DNA from: Puia dinghuensis
Lineage (GTDB): Bacteria; Bacteroidota; Bacteroidia; Chitinophagales; Chitinophagaceae
Length of the DNA: 63,954 nt
Assembly: GCA_026225275.1 (NCBI GenBank)
Contig: JAMFSL010000072.1
Coordinates: 1 to 63,954, forward strand
Direction of reading: 5' to 3'
Below the pieces are notes generated by a model. That model was given only the letters and a program-made list of their open reading frames with translations. It ran no database searches and was not told the DNA's origin. Shown in pieces: positions 1-8,340 of the stretch. Positions within the stretch are counted from its first letter, which is position 1; every line of letters starts with the position of its first letter. The position numbers and the translations under genes are program-made.

Positions 1-435
1 GTCAAGGCATTGCTGGAAGAACGGCCGGAAGAACTGAACATCCCCTCGCCGGATGGCTTTTCCCTGCTGGGTTATGCCTGCTTCTTCAACCAGCGCACCA
101 TTGCCCGTTACCTCATCGTGGAGAAAGGAGCAAACGTTAACCAGGCTAGCGCGAATGATTTAAAAGTGACACCGCTGCATTCTGCCTGCGCCATCGTCAG
201 CTATCCTTTGACTCAATTATTAATTGATAACGGCGCCGATGTGAATGCCCGGCAGCAGGGAGGATTGACGCCGCTGCATGCTGCTGCCCACCATGGCGCG
301 ACTGAACTGGTGCGGCTCCTGATCGAAAGCGGTGCCGACGTGAATGCCAGGACGGATGCCGGAGAAACTGCCCTGTCCTTTGCCGAAAAAAGCTCGTTCT
401 CCAATACGACAGCCTATCTCCGGCAACAGATGTGA
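1..435 (+). CDS. Ankyrin-repeat protein, 5' end cut off by the window
   Basis: The frame is open from the first base and ends with TGA at 433-435, so the true start lies upstream. The visible 144 residues hold about three ankyrin repeats with the usual T-PLH-AA and G-AD-VNA signatures, for example TPLHSACAIVS, then NGADVNARQQGG, then TPLHAAAHHGA and SGADVNARTDAG. Ankyrin repeats bind protein partners; no catalytic domain is visible, and any signal peptide would be upstream. The stop codon abuts the stop of the convergent YdcF gene with no spare base, so both genes end at the same point. The binding partner cannot be inferred. Confidence 0.85.
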   Translation, partial: VKALLEERPEELNIPSPDGFSLLGYACFFNQRTIARYLIVEKGANVNQASANDLKVTPLHSACAIVSYPLTQLLIDNGADVNARQQGGLTPLHAAAHHGATELVRLLIESGADVNARTDAGETALSFAEKSSFSNTTAYLRQQM

Positions 436-1098
436 TCAGGACGCCAGATGCCGGGTGAAGCCCCAGCCGACTAACTTCTCATAGGCTGCCCAAACTTCGT
501 CAGGAATCTCTTGCGGGATCTGAAAACCTTTTTCGGGATAGGTCCTGATCCGTTGCAGATCGCCTACCATCATATCGATCACCTTCTCCATCGGCATCTC
601 CGGCATGGGGTAATCTTCAAACTCGATTGGAGGAGAAGTGACGATCAGCTCTTTATCCGGCCAGTGCAGCTTGAAGGTGGCATAGCTCCTTCTTTCCATA
701 TAGGGTTTCTGAACCAGCAGGAACCTATGAGGATGAAGCCCTTTGTCTTCCAGGAGCCGTTGGGTGAACAGGATATTCTCCCCCGTATTTGTAGATTGGT
801 TTTCTATAAAGATGGCTTCCGCCGGTACGCCCATGTCCAGGGCGATCCGGGCAAAAAGGTCAGCCTCGGGATCCTTCCACATCTCCTTCGTCACTTTGCC
901 CAATCCTCCGGAAAAGATAAGGATCGGCGCCAGTCCCTGCAGATAAAGCTCTGCACCCCGGTTCGCTACCCGCAGATCGAGGCTCCCCAGCACCAGGATA
1001 CAATCCGATGGCGCCGGCGTGTGGTACAGATGATGATAATTCCATAGCTTCCTGGCTTCTGTGAGAATTTCTTTAGTAATCATATCGGAGTGAATCAT
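436..1098 (-). CDS. YdcF-like DUF218 protein
   Basis: DUF218/YdcF proteins have a Rossmann-like fold and are thought to bind nucleotides or act in envelope metabolism; the substrate is unknown. Visible family marks are CILVLGSLDLRVANRGAELY near the N terminus (strand followed by an arginine helix), ILIFSGGLG, and the acidic ENQSTNTGENILF segment typical of the family. No signal peptide or membrane helix is seen, so it is probably the cytoplasmic form. I start at the ATG at 1098 (MIHSDMITKEIL); the open frame runs upstream to 1140, but those residues look unlike the family. The gene is convergent with the ankyrin gene and divergent from the broken AraC gene. Confidence 0.8.
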   Translation of the reverse strand: MIHSDMITKEILTEARKLWNYHHLYHTPAPSDCILVLGSLDLRVANRGAELYLQGLAPILIFSGGLGKVTKEMWKDPEADLFARIALDMGVPAEAIFIENQSTNTGENILFTQRLLEDKGLHPHRFLLVQKPYMERRSYATFKLHWPDKELIVTSPPIEFEDYPMPEMPMEKVIDMMVGDLQRIRTYPEKGFQIPQEIPDEVWAAYEKLVGWGFTRHLAS

Positions 1099-1119
1099 AA
1101 TCGGAGTGTAAAATAAAGG

Positions 1120-1127
1120 TAAATTTG
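1120..1127 (+). promoter_or_regulatory. Bacteroidota -7 box for the broken AraC gene
   Basis: TAAATTTG matches TAnnTTTG exactly and lies 15 bases before the ATG at 1143. No clear -33 TTG is seen at the expected distance, so this is a weak prediction. Confidence 0.35.
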
Positions 1128-1142
1128 AAAATAAACCCATTG

Positions 1143-1561
1143 ATGATTACTCGTAAACTGCTGCCGCCTGATCCGCTGGCTAGGGGTAAGGTGATCACCT
1201 TCTCCGATCACACCCTTTTGTCGGAGCGGACGGTCGCGCCTTATTCCTGCCCGGAACATATTCCCGGACCGGGAATCCTGACTATGCTGTCAGGCAGCGG
1301 GCGCTATGGCGTCAACCGGGAAGTATCGACACTGGACAGCGGCCACTACCTCCTGATCAACCAGAATAGTCCATTAACGGTGCATCTGCCCCGCCCGGAC
1401 GTGCAACCGCTGCTGCTGTTCTTTCGGGCAGATACGGTAAGGAAACGAAAGAACCCGTCTCGACCATTTGCCGCCAGACGGGTTTCGAAAGTTTTTCTTC
1501 ATTCAGCGGACTGTTCCGCAAGCGTTTTGGCAGTTCGCCTTCGGCCTACAGGGAAAAGTAG
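1143..1561 (+). pseudogene. AraC-family regulator with internal deletion and frameshift
   Basis: Two ends of one AraC protein are present in different frames. From ATG 1143 the first frame codes for about 98 residues of a cupin-like sensing domain (LTMLSGSGRYGV, DSGHYLLINQNSPLTV, LLLFFRADTV). From about 1442 another frame codes for the second helix-turn-helix and tail (STICRQTGFESFSSFS, LFRKRFGSSPSAYREK, TAG at 1559-1561). The linker and first helix-turn-helix, roughly 100-120 residues in a normal 260-300 residue AraC protein, are missing at a junction near 1435-1445. The product could not bind DNA normally. The inference of deletion rests on both ends being clearly recognisable. Confidence 0.8.
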
Positions 1562-1644
1562 GTCTCGGCGAACTCTATCATGTCGGCCCTTCGGGCGACG
1601 GACCCGTGGTCCGTCCTGCCCTTCGACCTACAGGGAAAAGTAGG
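1545..1644. repeat. Pair of identical 18-bp hairpin repeats around a third hairpin
   Basis: CCTACAGGGAAAAGTAGG occurs at 1545-1562, spanning the stop codon of the broken AraC gene, and again at 1627-1644. Each copy folds as CCTAC/GTAGG with an eight-base loop. Between them, at about 1589-1617, GGGCGACGGAC can pair with GTCCGTCCTGCCC with a two-base bulge. The second copy looks like a duplication of the end of the gene. Whether it acts as a terminator is unclear because no T-run follows. Confidence 0.6.
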
Positions 1645-1677
1645 CCTCAAATAGGCCGCCGTTCACCCATCGAAGAC

Positions 1678-2172
1678 TCACGCAGTCAGCACGTTCTTCA
1701 GCTCCACTTTACGGTTACGCAGGTCAAGTCCCCCTTCCAGCACCGACTTCAGATTGATCATGTAAAAGATCCAGCCTTTCATATTTCCCAGGTAATGCTT
1801 GCGGACTACCTCTTCCTCCGTGGGATCGAACTTTTCTATCAGTTCAACAATGGTTTCCTCGCATTCCCGGTAAAGGCTGACGCTGACAGGGAGATCCTGC
1901 GAAAAGGTGAACGTAAACTGGCTTTTCCCGTCGGCAGCAATGACTTTACCTTTATGCGATACATCATCGGCATGGCCATACCAACGGAATTCGTATTCAT
2001 CCCCCTTTTGCGCCTTGTCGGCGCGTTGACGCAAGGCAGCGCCGGCAGTAAGCTCTGCCCTCTTTAAAAACCAGGACTCCAGCCCTTCCGGTGTCGACCA
2101 GGCAGCATAGATTTTATCGATCGGTGCGTTGATGTTGACGCGTAGCTTGAATTCGCTCCAGTGATTGCTCAT
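1678..2172 (-). CDS. SRPBCC/AHSA1-type START-fold protein
   Basis: The 164-residue product fits the AHSA1-like branch of the SRPBCC superfamily, a hydrophobic-cavity fold used for small-ligand binding or Hsp90-ATPase activation. The marks are the opening strand and helix KLRVNINAPIDKIYAAWST followed by PEGLESWFLKRAEL, a mid-domain EFRWYG segment, and the late GWIFYMINLKSVLEGGLDLR helix that closes the pocket. It has no signal peptide. The ATG at 2172 fits the family length. It stands alone, convergent with the AraC remnant, and the ligand cannot be predicted. Confidence 0.8.
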   Translation of the reverse strand: MSNHWSEFKLRVNINAPIDKIYAAWSTPEGLESWFLKRAELTAGAALRQRADKAQKGDEYEFRWYGHADDVSHKGKVIAADGKSQFTFTFSQDLPVSVSLYRECEETIVELIEKFDPTEEEVVRKHYLGNMKGWIFYMINLKSVLEGGLDLRNRKVELKNVLTA

Positions 2173-2291
2173 AATGTTTTTTTTACAATTGTACGCCGGA
2201 CGAGAAGGAATGACTTATCGAAAATGGAGAATTACAAAAAAAAGACCGCGTTATGCTTAGTATTTTGGCTCTCCAAAACTAAACCTATAAG

Positions 2292-2321
2292 TTGATTCCG
2301 TGAAATTAGTTCCTATCTTTG
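2292..2321 (+). promoter_or_regulatory. Promoter with -33 and -7 boxes for the HTH gene
   Basis: TTG at 2292-2294, a 19-base spacer, then TATCTTTG at 2314-2321 form a textbook Bacteroidota sigma-ABfr promoter, 19 bases before the ATG at 2341. Confidence 0.75.
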
Positions 2322-2340
2322 TACCAGATGAATTACAAGA

Positions 2341-2679
2341 ATGAATAACCTAAAAGAAAAATTATCCAAATTGGTATCTGATCAACCTTCCGATTGGAAA
2401 GCCAAAGCCAAATATCGACGCGAAAACCGAGAATGGCTGGCAAAATCCGCCGCCATCGCAGTCCGGGTATTGGATACACTAAAAGCACAAAATCTTTCTC
2501 AAAAGGATTTGGCGGAACGAATGAACATATCCCCTCAGCAAATCAGCAAAATTGTTAAAGGACAGGAAAACCTAACGCTGGAAACCATATCAAACCTGGA
2601 AATTGCCCTTGGTATTCAGATCATAGATGAGCAAGCGAAAAGCAGAACTTTGCCCAAAAATAAGAAACCGGCTGCCTAG
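2341..2679 (+). CDS. XRE-family helix-turn-helix protein, antitoxin-like
   Basis: A 112-residue protein with a charged N-terminal helix (residues 1-35) and an HTH_3 domain at about 40-96: LKAQNLSQKDLAERMNISPQ carries the first two helices and QISKIVKGQENLTLETI the recognition helix. The layout, an upstream helix plus a C-terminal lysine tail, resembles HigA or MqsA-type antitoxins, but no toxin gene lies on either side: upstream is the divergent SRPBCC gene and downstream the convergent amt. It may be a solitary regulator or a leftover antitoxin. It has its own strong promoter at 2292-2321. Confidence 0.8.
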   Translation: MNNLKEKLSKLVSDQPSDWKAKAKYRRENREWLAKSAAIAVRVLDTLKAQNLSQKDLAERMNISPQQISKIVKGQENLTLETISNLEIALGIQIIDEQAKSRTLPKNKKPAA

Positions 2680-2719
2680 ATATTGGGAGAAAAAAAGAGA
2701 AGCGAATATCTGACATCAT

Positions 2720-2752
2720 AAAAAGGCCGTCTCAAAATAACTGAGACGGCCT
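2720..2752 (-). terminator. Intrinsic terminator of amt
   Basis: AGGCCGTCTCA at 2724-2734 pairs with TGAGACGGCCT at 2742-2752 around a seven-base loop. On the minus strand it is followed by a short T-run, which suits amt; it could also stop the HTH gene from the other side. Confidence 0.75.
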
Positions 2753-2784
2753 CTTCACTATAAAAATAAGCTGCAAACCAAATT

Positions 2785-4170
2785 TTACATGATCTCCTGC
2801 TCCCTGAGCCCTTCGGGCGTAGCAACCAGCAGGGTACCCTGCGTATACTTCTCGTCATGCTGGCTGGCATCCAGACCTTCTTCTTCTTCTGCGACGCTGA
2901 CACGCAGCGGAACGATGAAGTTGATGAACTTAAAGATCAGCCAGGATACGACAAAGCTATATACAACCGCGATAGCCATGGCTTTCAGCTGTATAAAGAA
3001 GAAGGAAGGATTGCCATTCATCAAGCCATTGGCGCCCGCTTTGTTGACCGCGAGTGTTGCAAACACGCCGGTCATCAGCATTCCAACCATGCCGCCGATA
3101 CCGTGACAGGGAAACACATCCAGGGTGTCATCCAATACCGTCTTGGTAGCTTTGAAGTGAACTGCCATATTGGAAATGACAGCGGCAAGAACGCCGATGA
3201 AAATGCTCTGAGGAACGGCAACATAACCCGCGGCGGGGGTGATAGCAACCAACCCTACTACCGCGCCGACACAGAATCCTACGACGGAAGGCTTCTTACC
3301 GCGAAGTACGTCGAAGAACATCCAGGAAAGTCCGGCTGCAGCGGCGGCCGTATTGGTCGTAGAAAAAGCAGAGACAGCCAGAGAACCCGCGCTGAGCGCT
3401 GAACCGGCATTGAATCCAAACCAACCGAACCACAGCAGCCCCGTGCCGATCAGGACATAAGGAATGTTGGCGGGATGCGTCTCCGTACGATCGATGTGTA
3501 CCTTCCTGCGCTTCAGCACCAATGCTCCGGCGAGGGCCGCACAACCGGCAGAGATATGAACCACCGTACCACCGGCAAAATCGAGGGCCCCCATCTTGGC
3601 GAGGAAGCCATCCGGATGCCAGCTCCAATGTGCCAGCGGAGCGTATACCAGCAAACTAAACAATACCGTAAAGAGCACATATGCGGAAAAACGCATGCGC
3701 TCCGCTATCGCTCCGACCACCAGGCCGGGAGTGATGATCGCAAACATGAGCTGGAACATAGAGAACAAACCCTTGGGGATCGTTGGCGCCCCTACCCATG
3801 CAGAACCGGACACGACCCCTTTATAAAACAGATGAGTGGCCGGATTGCCGATGAAACCATGAACGTCATCCCCAAAACACAGACTGTAACCTACTACGAT
3901 CCACAAAACACCGACGACGCCAGCAGCTACAACGCTCTTCATCATCGTGGAAAGGACATTTTTCCGGTTGACCATCCCGCCATAAAAAAAGCCAAGCGCG
4001 GGTGTCATGATGAACACGAGGGCCGTAGCAACCAGGATCCAGGTCACGTCCGCCTGGTTATACTTCGAATCATCGATGGTGGGGGCCACGCTCGGGATAA
4101 ACACCGAAATGATGGCCACAGCAACCAGGATGAGGAAGGGTAATAACCTTTTAATAGTGATTTTGCTCAT
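2785..4170 (-). CDS. amt: Ammonium transporter
   Basis: Amt/MEP/Rh-family inner-membrane channel that imports ammonium. About eleven membrane helices follow a signal-like first helix. Family signatures are visible: ALGFFYGGMVNRKN, VGAIAERMRFSAYV, DFAGGTVVHISAGCAALAGA with the conserved pore histidine, LLWFGWFGFNAGSAL, and DVFPCHGIGGMVGML with the second pore histidine. The start at 4170 (MSKITIKRLLPF) gives a normal length near 460 residues; the open frame runs to 4248 but the extra residues are not family-like. No glnK gene is adjacent, so PII control would have to come from elsewhere. A terminator follows at 2720-2752. Confidence 0.95.
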   Translation of the reverse strand: MSKITIKRLLPFLILVAVAIISVFIPSVAPTIDDSKYNQADVTWILVATALVFIMTPALGFFYGGMVNRKNVLSTMMKSVVAAGVVGVLWIVVGYSLCFGDDVHGFIGNPATHLFYKGVVSGSAWVGAPTIPKGLFSMFQLMFAIITPGLVVGAIAERMRFSAYVLFTVLFSLLVYAPLAHWSWHPDGFLAKMGALDFAGGTVVHISAGCAALAGALVLKRRKVHIDRTETHPANIPYVLIGTGLLWFGWFGFNAGSALSAGSLAVSAFSTTNTAAAAAGLSWMFFDVLRGKKPSVVGFCVGAVVGLVAITPAAGYVAVPQSIFIGVLAAVISNMAVHFKATKTVLDDTLDVFPCHGIGGMVGMLMTGVFATLAVNKAGANGLMNGNPSFFFIQLKAMAIAVVYSFVVSWLIFKFINFIVPLRVSVAEEEEGLDASQHDEKYTQGTLLVATPEGLREQEIM

Positions 4171-4575
4171 AGTTCCTATATTTTGTATTAAAATAAAAAA
4201 TAATACATCTAAATTCATTGGGAAGGTACGACATATTTGCATATTCAACGCGCGTTAACGAATATGTAATAATTTTAATGTTTATAAAAAGCAGATTTAA
4301 CTATTTAATTTACAATTAATTAAAAAATATTCTCGAAAAATGATGTCAATTAAAATTTGGAATTTTGTAAGAAAAACAGGCCAATACTTGAAAATATTTT
4401 ATGATGCAGGTCATATTAAACCGATCGATTTGTGGAAAAGCGGTCATTTTTCCTGACCTATTGTCGCGTTTTTTCATTTTGAAAGGGGTGATAACCTGAT
4501 GCTGTGGTCATTGAAAATCAGCAAAAAGGCGTTGAAAAGAATGGTCACCCGGCGAAAAGCATAGTATTTTTGACG
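4171..4575. other. AT-rich divergent intergenic region between amt and the LytS-like kinase
   Basis: About 405 bases, strongly AT-rich. On the minus strand a TTG (in the GTTGAA at about 4244-4249) followed 17 bases later by TACCTTCC is a weak promoter candidate for amt. A perfect ten-base palindrome, AACGCGCGTT, lies at 4247-4256 and overlaps that -33 position, so it may bind a regulator. On the plus strand TATTTTTG at 4565-4572 matches the -7 box just before the kinase ATG. I see no gene in this stretch. Confidence 0.4.
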
Positions 4576-5595
4576 ATGCGCCTGTTTTCACGGAAAGCGA
4601 CGCCCAGGCAGTTGGAACTGTTGGTGTGGGGCCTCGTATTTCTATTCAGTTTCTTGTCGTTCTTACCGGTCGATGGTTTTGCCCTCGCAGCCATCTACAC
4701 GGTATTGAATACCTTCTTTTATGCCCTCATTATTTATGGCAACATCTTGTTCTTGTTCCCCCGGTTGTATGAGCGAGGTCAGGTATTGTTATATATCGTG
4801 GTGATCATAGTGTTCCTCAGTGCGATTGGTTTTGCGCGCTCTCACCTGGCGTATTGGGTATATAACCGCTTCTTCGCTAAAACGCCCGAGGCTTTCATGT
4901 CGAACGAAGTTTATTATTATGCCGGTTCGGGGGTCGTGATCTATATGCTCAGCTTCGTCTATCGTATCGCTCTGGCTTATTTTGGCCTCAAGCGACAGGC
5001 TGAACAGATGCTGGAACAGAAAAGCCTGGCCGAACTCAACCTGCTGAAATCGCAGGTCCAGCCGCATTTCCTCTTCAATACCCTGAATAATATCTATTAT
5101 GAGGCCTTCCGCGAGGCGCCCCACACCGCCCTGCTGATCGGCCGCCTTTCTGATATTATGCGCTATTTTGTGGATGAAAGTCCCAAAGAGTATGTCAGTC
5201 TGCAGACGGAGGTCAAATTTTTGGAGAACTATATCGCGCTCGAAGAGATCCGGATCCGCCACGGGGTAAAAGTCAGCTTTTACCAGCAATTCGAAGGCAA
5301 CCCCACCATCCCTCCTATGCTGCTAATCACTTTTGTAGAGAATATCTTCAAGCATGGCATCGACCGCTCAGCCTCCGGAAATGCCTTCGGCCTCTCCCTG
5401 GTGCAAAAGGATGGTTTCCTGGAATTCAATACGGAAAACCCTCTCCCGGCAGATAGTCCCAAACCTTCCACGCAGGGATTCGGGCTCAAAAACCTGGAAA
5501 AACGTCTTATTTTGTTATACGGAGATCGCTTTGAACTGCGGACTACCCGGTCGGAGTCGCGATTTGATGCCTCTCTGAAAATTCCATTGACATGA
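4576..5595 (+). CDS. LytS-type sensor histidine kinase (His_kinase, PF06580)
   Basis: Inner-membrane kinase of the LytS/YehU class. Four hydrophobic segments fill residues 15-140 (LLVWGLVFLFSFLSFL and others), with no periplasmic sensor domain. A short coiled coil leads into the His_kinase domain, where QVQPHFLFNTLNN holds the phosphorylated histidine at about residue 164. The ATPase part shows FVENIFKHG (N box) and GFGLKNLEKRL (G box). I use ATG 4576; the frame is open from a GTG at 4504. It overlaps the next gene by ATGA, so kinase and LytTR regulator are translationally coupled and must form one signalling pair. Confidence 0.9.
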   Translation: MRLFSRKATPRQLELLVWGLVFLFSFLSFLPVDGFALAAIYTVLNTFFYALIIYGNILFLFPRLYERGQVLLYIVVIIVFLSAIGFARSHLAYWVYNRFFAKTPEAFMSNEVYYYAGSGVVIYMLSFVYRIALAYFGLKRQAEQMLEQKSLAELNLLKSQVQPHFLFNTLNNIYYEAFREAPHTALLIGRLSDIMRYFVDESPKEYVSLQTEVKFLENYIALEEIRIRHGVKVSFYQQFEGNPTIPPMLLITFVENIFKHGIDRSASGNAFGLSLVQKDGFLEFNTENPLPADSPKPSTQGFGLKNLEKRLILLYGDRFELRTTRSESRFDASLKIPLT

Positions 5596-6359
5596 ACCTG
5601 CGTTGCCTGATCGTCGATGATGAACCGAATGCGGTCAAACTACTGGAAATGTTCATCCTGCAGAACACCTCCTGGGAGGAGCCTGCCAAATGCTATGATG
5701 CCCGGGAAGCACTGACCTACCTGAAGACGCATCCCATCGACCTGATCTTCCTCGACATCAATATGCCCCATCTGACCGGGATGGAAATGGCTACCCTGCT
5801 GCCGCCGTCAGTGCGAATCGTCTTTACCACCGCCTATTCCGAATATGCAGCTGACAGCTATGGCTATCCCACTATCGACTATCTGCTGAAACCTATCACC
5901 CTCAAAAGATTCTACGCCGCCTTGCAAAAGATCGAGGCCCATTACACCTCCACTGCAATCACTCCGACTACGCCGGTCACCTCAACGACTTCCGTCACGC
6001 CTGATACCCCTCTCCCCGAACGCCAGTCCCCTGGCCTCGCGTCGGAAGAATACTTCTTCATCAAATCCGGCCGGGCATTTCAGAAGATCCTGTTGAAAGA
6101 GATCCTCTATTTCGAAGGGGAAAAAGAATACGTCCGTGTCGTCACGCCCTCCCACAAACTACTCGTCTACCGGCGGCTCAAAGACATCGAAGAGCAGCTT
6201 TCTGCCTCCTTTGCGCGTGTACACAATTCCTATATCATTAATATTGCTCTCGTGGAGTCGATCCGCGATAACCATGTATTTATCGCCGGAAAACAAATAC
6301 CCATCAGCGAGAAATTCCGCGAGGCGTTTATGAACAGGATTAAGTCGAGGGTGTTCTAA
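5592..6359 (+). CDS. LytTR-family response regulator
   Basis: Cytoplasmic partner of the preceding kinase. A receiver domain covers residues 1-115, with the acidic pair LIVDDEP, phospho-acceptor Asp55 in IFLDINMP, TTAYSEYA and the lysine of LLKPI. A Thr/Pro-rich linker of about 30 residues (near 118-147) is unusually long. The LytTR DNA-binding domain fills about 150-250: IKSGRAFQKILLKEILYFEG, then YRRLKDIEEQL and FARVHNSYIINIALVESI. Such regulators bind direct repeats in target promoters. The target is unknown; no obvious LytTR target operon adjoins it. A terminator lies 48 bases downstream. Confidence 0.92.
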   Translation: MNLRCLIVDDEPNAVKLLEMFILQNTSWEEPAKCYDAREALTYLKTHPIDLIFLDINMPHLTGMEMATLLPPSVRIVFTTAYSEYAADSYGYPTIDYLLKPITLKRFYAALQKIEAHYTSTAITPTTPVTSTTSVTPDTPLPERQSPGLASEEYFFIKSGRAFQKILLKEILYFEGEKEYVRVVTPSHKLLVYRRLKDIEEQLSASFARVHNSYIINIALVESIRDNHVFIAGKQIPISEKFREAFMNRIKSRVF

Positions 6360-6407
6360 GAGCTTCTTCGCCCGCTTTTAATTGGCCAAAGGTTAAAATC
6401 CTAATAT

Positions 6408-6432
6408 TGCACATCCGAATGTGCATTTTTTT
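6408..6432 (+). terminator. Intrinsic terminator after the LytS/LytTR pair
   Basis: TGCACAT at 6408-6414 pairs with ATGTGCA at 6419-6425 and is followed by seven T residues. A second small hairpin, TTGCAC/GTGCAA at 6440-6459, follows without a T-run. Confidence 0.85.
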
Positions 6433-6565
6433 ATTCCTTTTGCACAAACAGAAGTGCAATGGATGTTTTATTGGAAAAGTCAGATTTACTTGTATCCAGG
6501 GTCAAACAGCGAATTTTCTGATTAGCCGCCATTTATTACCTTAGCGCGCGACCGAAAAATATTTC

Positions 6566-6600
6566 TCCTAGGGCAAGAATCTGCTGCCCTTCTGCTAGGA
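6566..6600. other. Bulged inverted repeat before the NUMOD gene
   Basis: TCCTA (6566-6570) pairs with TAGGA (6596-6600) and the adjoining GGGCA (6571-6575) pairs with TGCCC (6585-6589), leaving a six-base bulge on one side. It ends 16 bases before the ATG at 6617, so it would sit in the leader of the mRNA or serve as a protein-binding site. Confidence 0.45.
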
Positions 6601-6616
6601 CTTCGTATTTTTAGGC

Positions 6617-8152
6617 ATGAAATTGCGGTATCCTCATACGAATTTCTCGCTGGCCGATATGGAAGGGGAGCGATGGCTGGACATCCCAGCACTGGACGGA
6701 GCCTACCAGATTTCCAACTACGGAAGGATAAAAACTCTCAGACGATGGCTACAAATCGGAGGCGAAAGGGGTTATTGGCTGAAGGAAAAGATTCGGAAAG
6801 CGCAGGTATTGGTCCAAACGGTCTCGGAAGGCAAACGAAAGCTATTCCGGCTCTCGATTATGCTAAAGTTCGAAGGTAAGCGGTATAGTATAGGGATCGC
6901 ACGGTTCGTCTATTTCCTTTTTGTCCGGGAATTCGATCTCGAAGACCGGACCCTAGTGGTCGTTTGCAAAGATGGGAACCCGTTCAATATTCGCCCGGAC
7001 AACCTGCAGCTGATCACGTCTTCTGCGTGCATCACCAAGGCTTACCGTATGGCGCATCGTCCCCGGGATAGTTTCAAAAAGAAGGCCAATCCGGTTTCAC
7101 AATATGATCTGCAGGGTAAATATATAAGAACTTTTTCGTCTATCAATGTTGCCGCCAACACATGCAGGATCCATACCTCCAGTATTAGCGCTGCACTATA
7201 CTCCTCAAACAATTATGCCGGCGATTATCTTTGGAAGTCCGGCAAGCCGGAAAAGCAAATCATCAGCGTACCTCGGTACGTCAAAGAAAAATTAGCGTCT
7301 GCTCAATTGCATGCTTCTGTGGTTAGCCAGTATGACCTCAACGGTAAGAAACTAAGAGAATTCCCCGATTTGAAGGAGGCGGCGAAGAGGGCCAAATGCC
7401 AGCCTGCTCTCATCCGACGGGTGTTGGTGGGTAAGAGCCTGACAGCGAAAGGATATTATTGGACACTGGGTAAAGGACCGGGGCGCATTTCCCTGGATCA
7501 TCTGCAAAAGAGCAAATCAAACTGGGAAAAGAAAATTTGCAAACCCGTGACCCAATATAGTTTGACCGGCGACCGCATCTGCATTTATCCCAGCCAGGCC
7601 GAAGCAGCCCGGCAACTGAAAATTAGCACTCATGTCATTCGCTCAGCCCTGCTGTCGGCGAGTATGAATTCCGGCGGCGGCTATTTTTGGCAATACGATA
7701 AGGGTCCGGCACGAATGAAAGTACCTGAGCGATTGAAGCGCCGGTATGAGCTCCGGCATTTCTATCAGCAGCCTGTCACGCAATACAACCGGGAGGGTAC
7801 GCGAATGGCTTTATATGACACGGTCACCTCGGCAGCCGGGGCTGCAAATGTAAATCGGCAGGGCCTGGTCGCTGCCCTGACGGGAAAGCTGCTCACCTGC
7901 GGCGATTGCTATTGGCGCCTCGGAAAAGGAAAGGCCAGGATAAATATCGATGCAGAGGAAAAGTCGCAGCGCAGGCGTTTGGAAAAGATATCCTGTCCTG
8001 TGATTCAATGTTCACCATCCGGGAAAGAGATTAAGCGCCATCAAAGCATGGCTGCCGCCCGACGAGCGACCGGAGCGTATGAATCGAATATCCGGTGTGT
8101 CATCAACGGGAAAAGTAAGACGGCCAAAGGCTTTTGGTGGAAGTTGGCGTGA
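6617..8152 (+). CDS. NUMOD4 protein with degenerate HNH and five NUMOD1 repeats
   Basis: The 511-residue protein is built from homing-endonuclease parts. NUMOD4 is at residues 18-42 (ERWLDIPALDGAYQISNYGR). An HNH-like core follows at about 93-134, ending VVVCKDGNPFNIRPDNLQLI; family members normally have a histidine where Cys117 stands, so catalysis is doubtful. Five NUMOD1-type DNA-binding repeats follow at about 159-208, 235-286, 310-363, 386-437 and 461-510. Each has the Q-Y-D-L-x-G-K strand, an AA-helix turn and a G-Y-Y-W ending. Most HNH proteins of this type carry one or two repeats. No intron or intein host gene surrounds it. I infer a DNA-binding protein of unknown purpose. Confidence 0.75.
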   Translation: MKLRYPHTNFSLADMEGERWLDIPALDGAYQISNYGRIKTLRRWLQIGGERGYWLKEKIRKAQVLVQTVSEGKRKLFRLSIMLKFEGKRYSIGIARFVYFLFVREFDLEDRTLVVVCKDGNPFNIRPDNLQLITSSACITKAYRMAHRPRDSFKKKANPVSQYDLQGKYIRTFSSINVAANTCRIHTSSISAALYSSNNYAGDYLWKSGKPEKQIISVPRYVKEKLASAQLHASVVSQYDLNGKKLREFPDLKEAAKRAKCQPALIRRVLVGKSLTAKGYYWTLGKGPGRISLDHLQKSKSNWEKKICKPVTQYSLTGDRICIYPSQAEAARQLKISTHVIRSALLSASMNSGGGYFWQYDKGPARMKVPERLKRRYELRHFYQQPVTQYNREGTRMALYDTVTSAAGAANVNRQGLVAALTGKLLTCGDCYWRLGKGKARINIDAEEKSQRRRLEKISCPVIQCSPSGKEIKRHQSMAAARRATGAYESNIRCVINGKSKTAKGFWWKLA

Positions 8153-8231
8153 AGTCATCATCGGGGGCTTATCGAAACCTTCCTTACTCCAGCCGTTCAA
8201 TCCTGTCTTCCAGAATAGCAAAAATCAGGTT

Positions 8232-8260
8232 TTGCTCTTATAATTTTTTTTCTATCTTTG
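8232..8260 (+). promoter_or_regulatory. Promoter of the secreted protein at 8341
   Basis: TTG at 8232-8234, an 18-base spacer and TATCTTTG at 8253-8260 match the Bacteroidota -33/-7 pattern. It predicts a leader of about 75 bases. Confidence 0.7.
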
Positions 8261-8340
8261 AAGATACCGTAGAAAGATCATTGTTCCCATACTTCAACTG
8301 CAACATTTTGAAACAAAACCCTTCCCTCGTTATCAGAGGA

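Noticed and set aside
2341-2679. Toxin-antitoxin pair at the HTH gene
   Set aside because: No second small gene on the same strand within reach; the neighbours are SRPBCC and amt.
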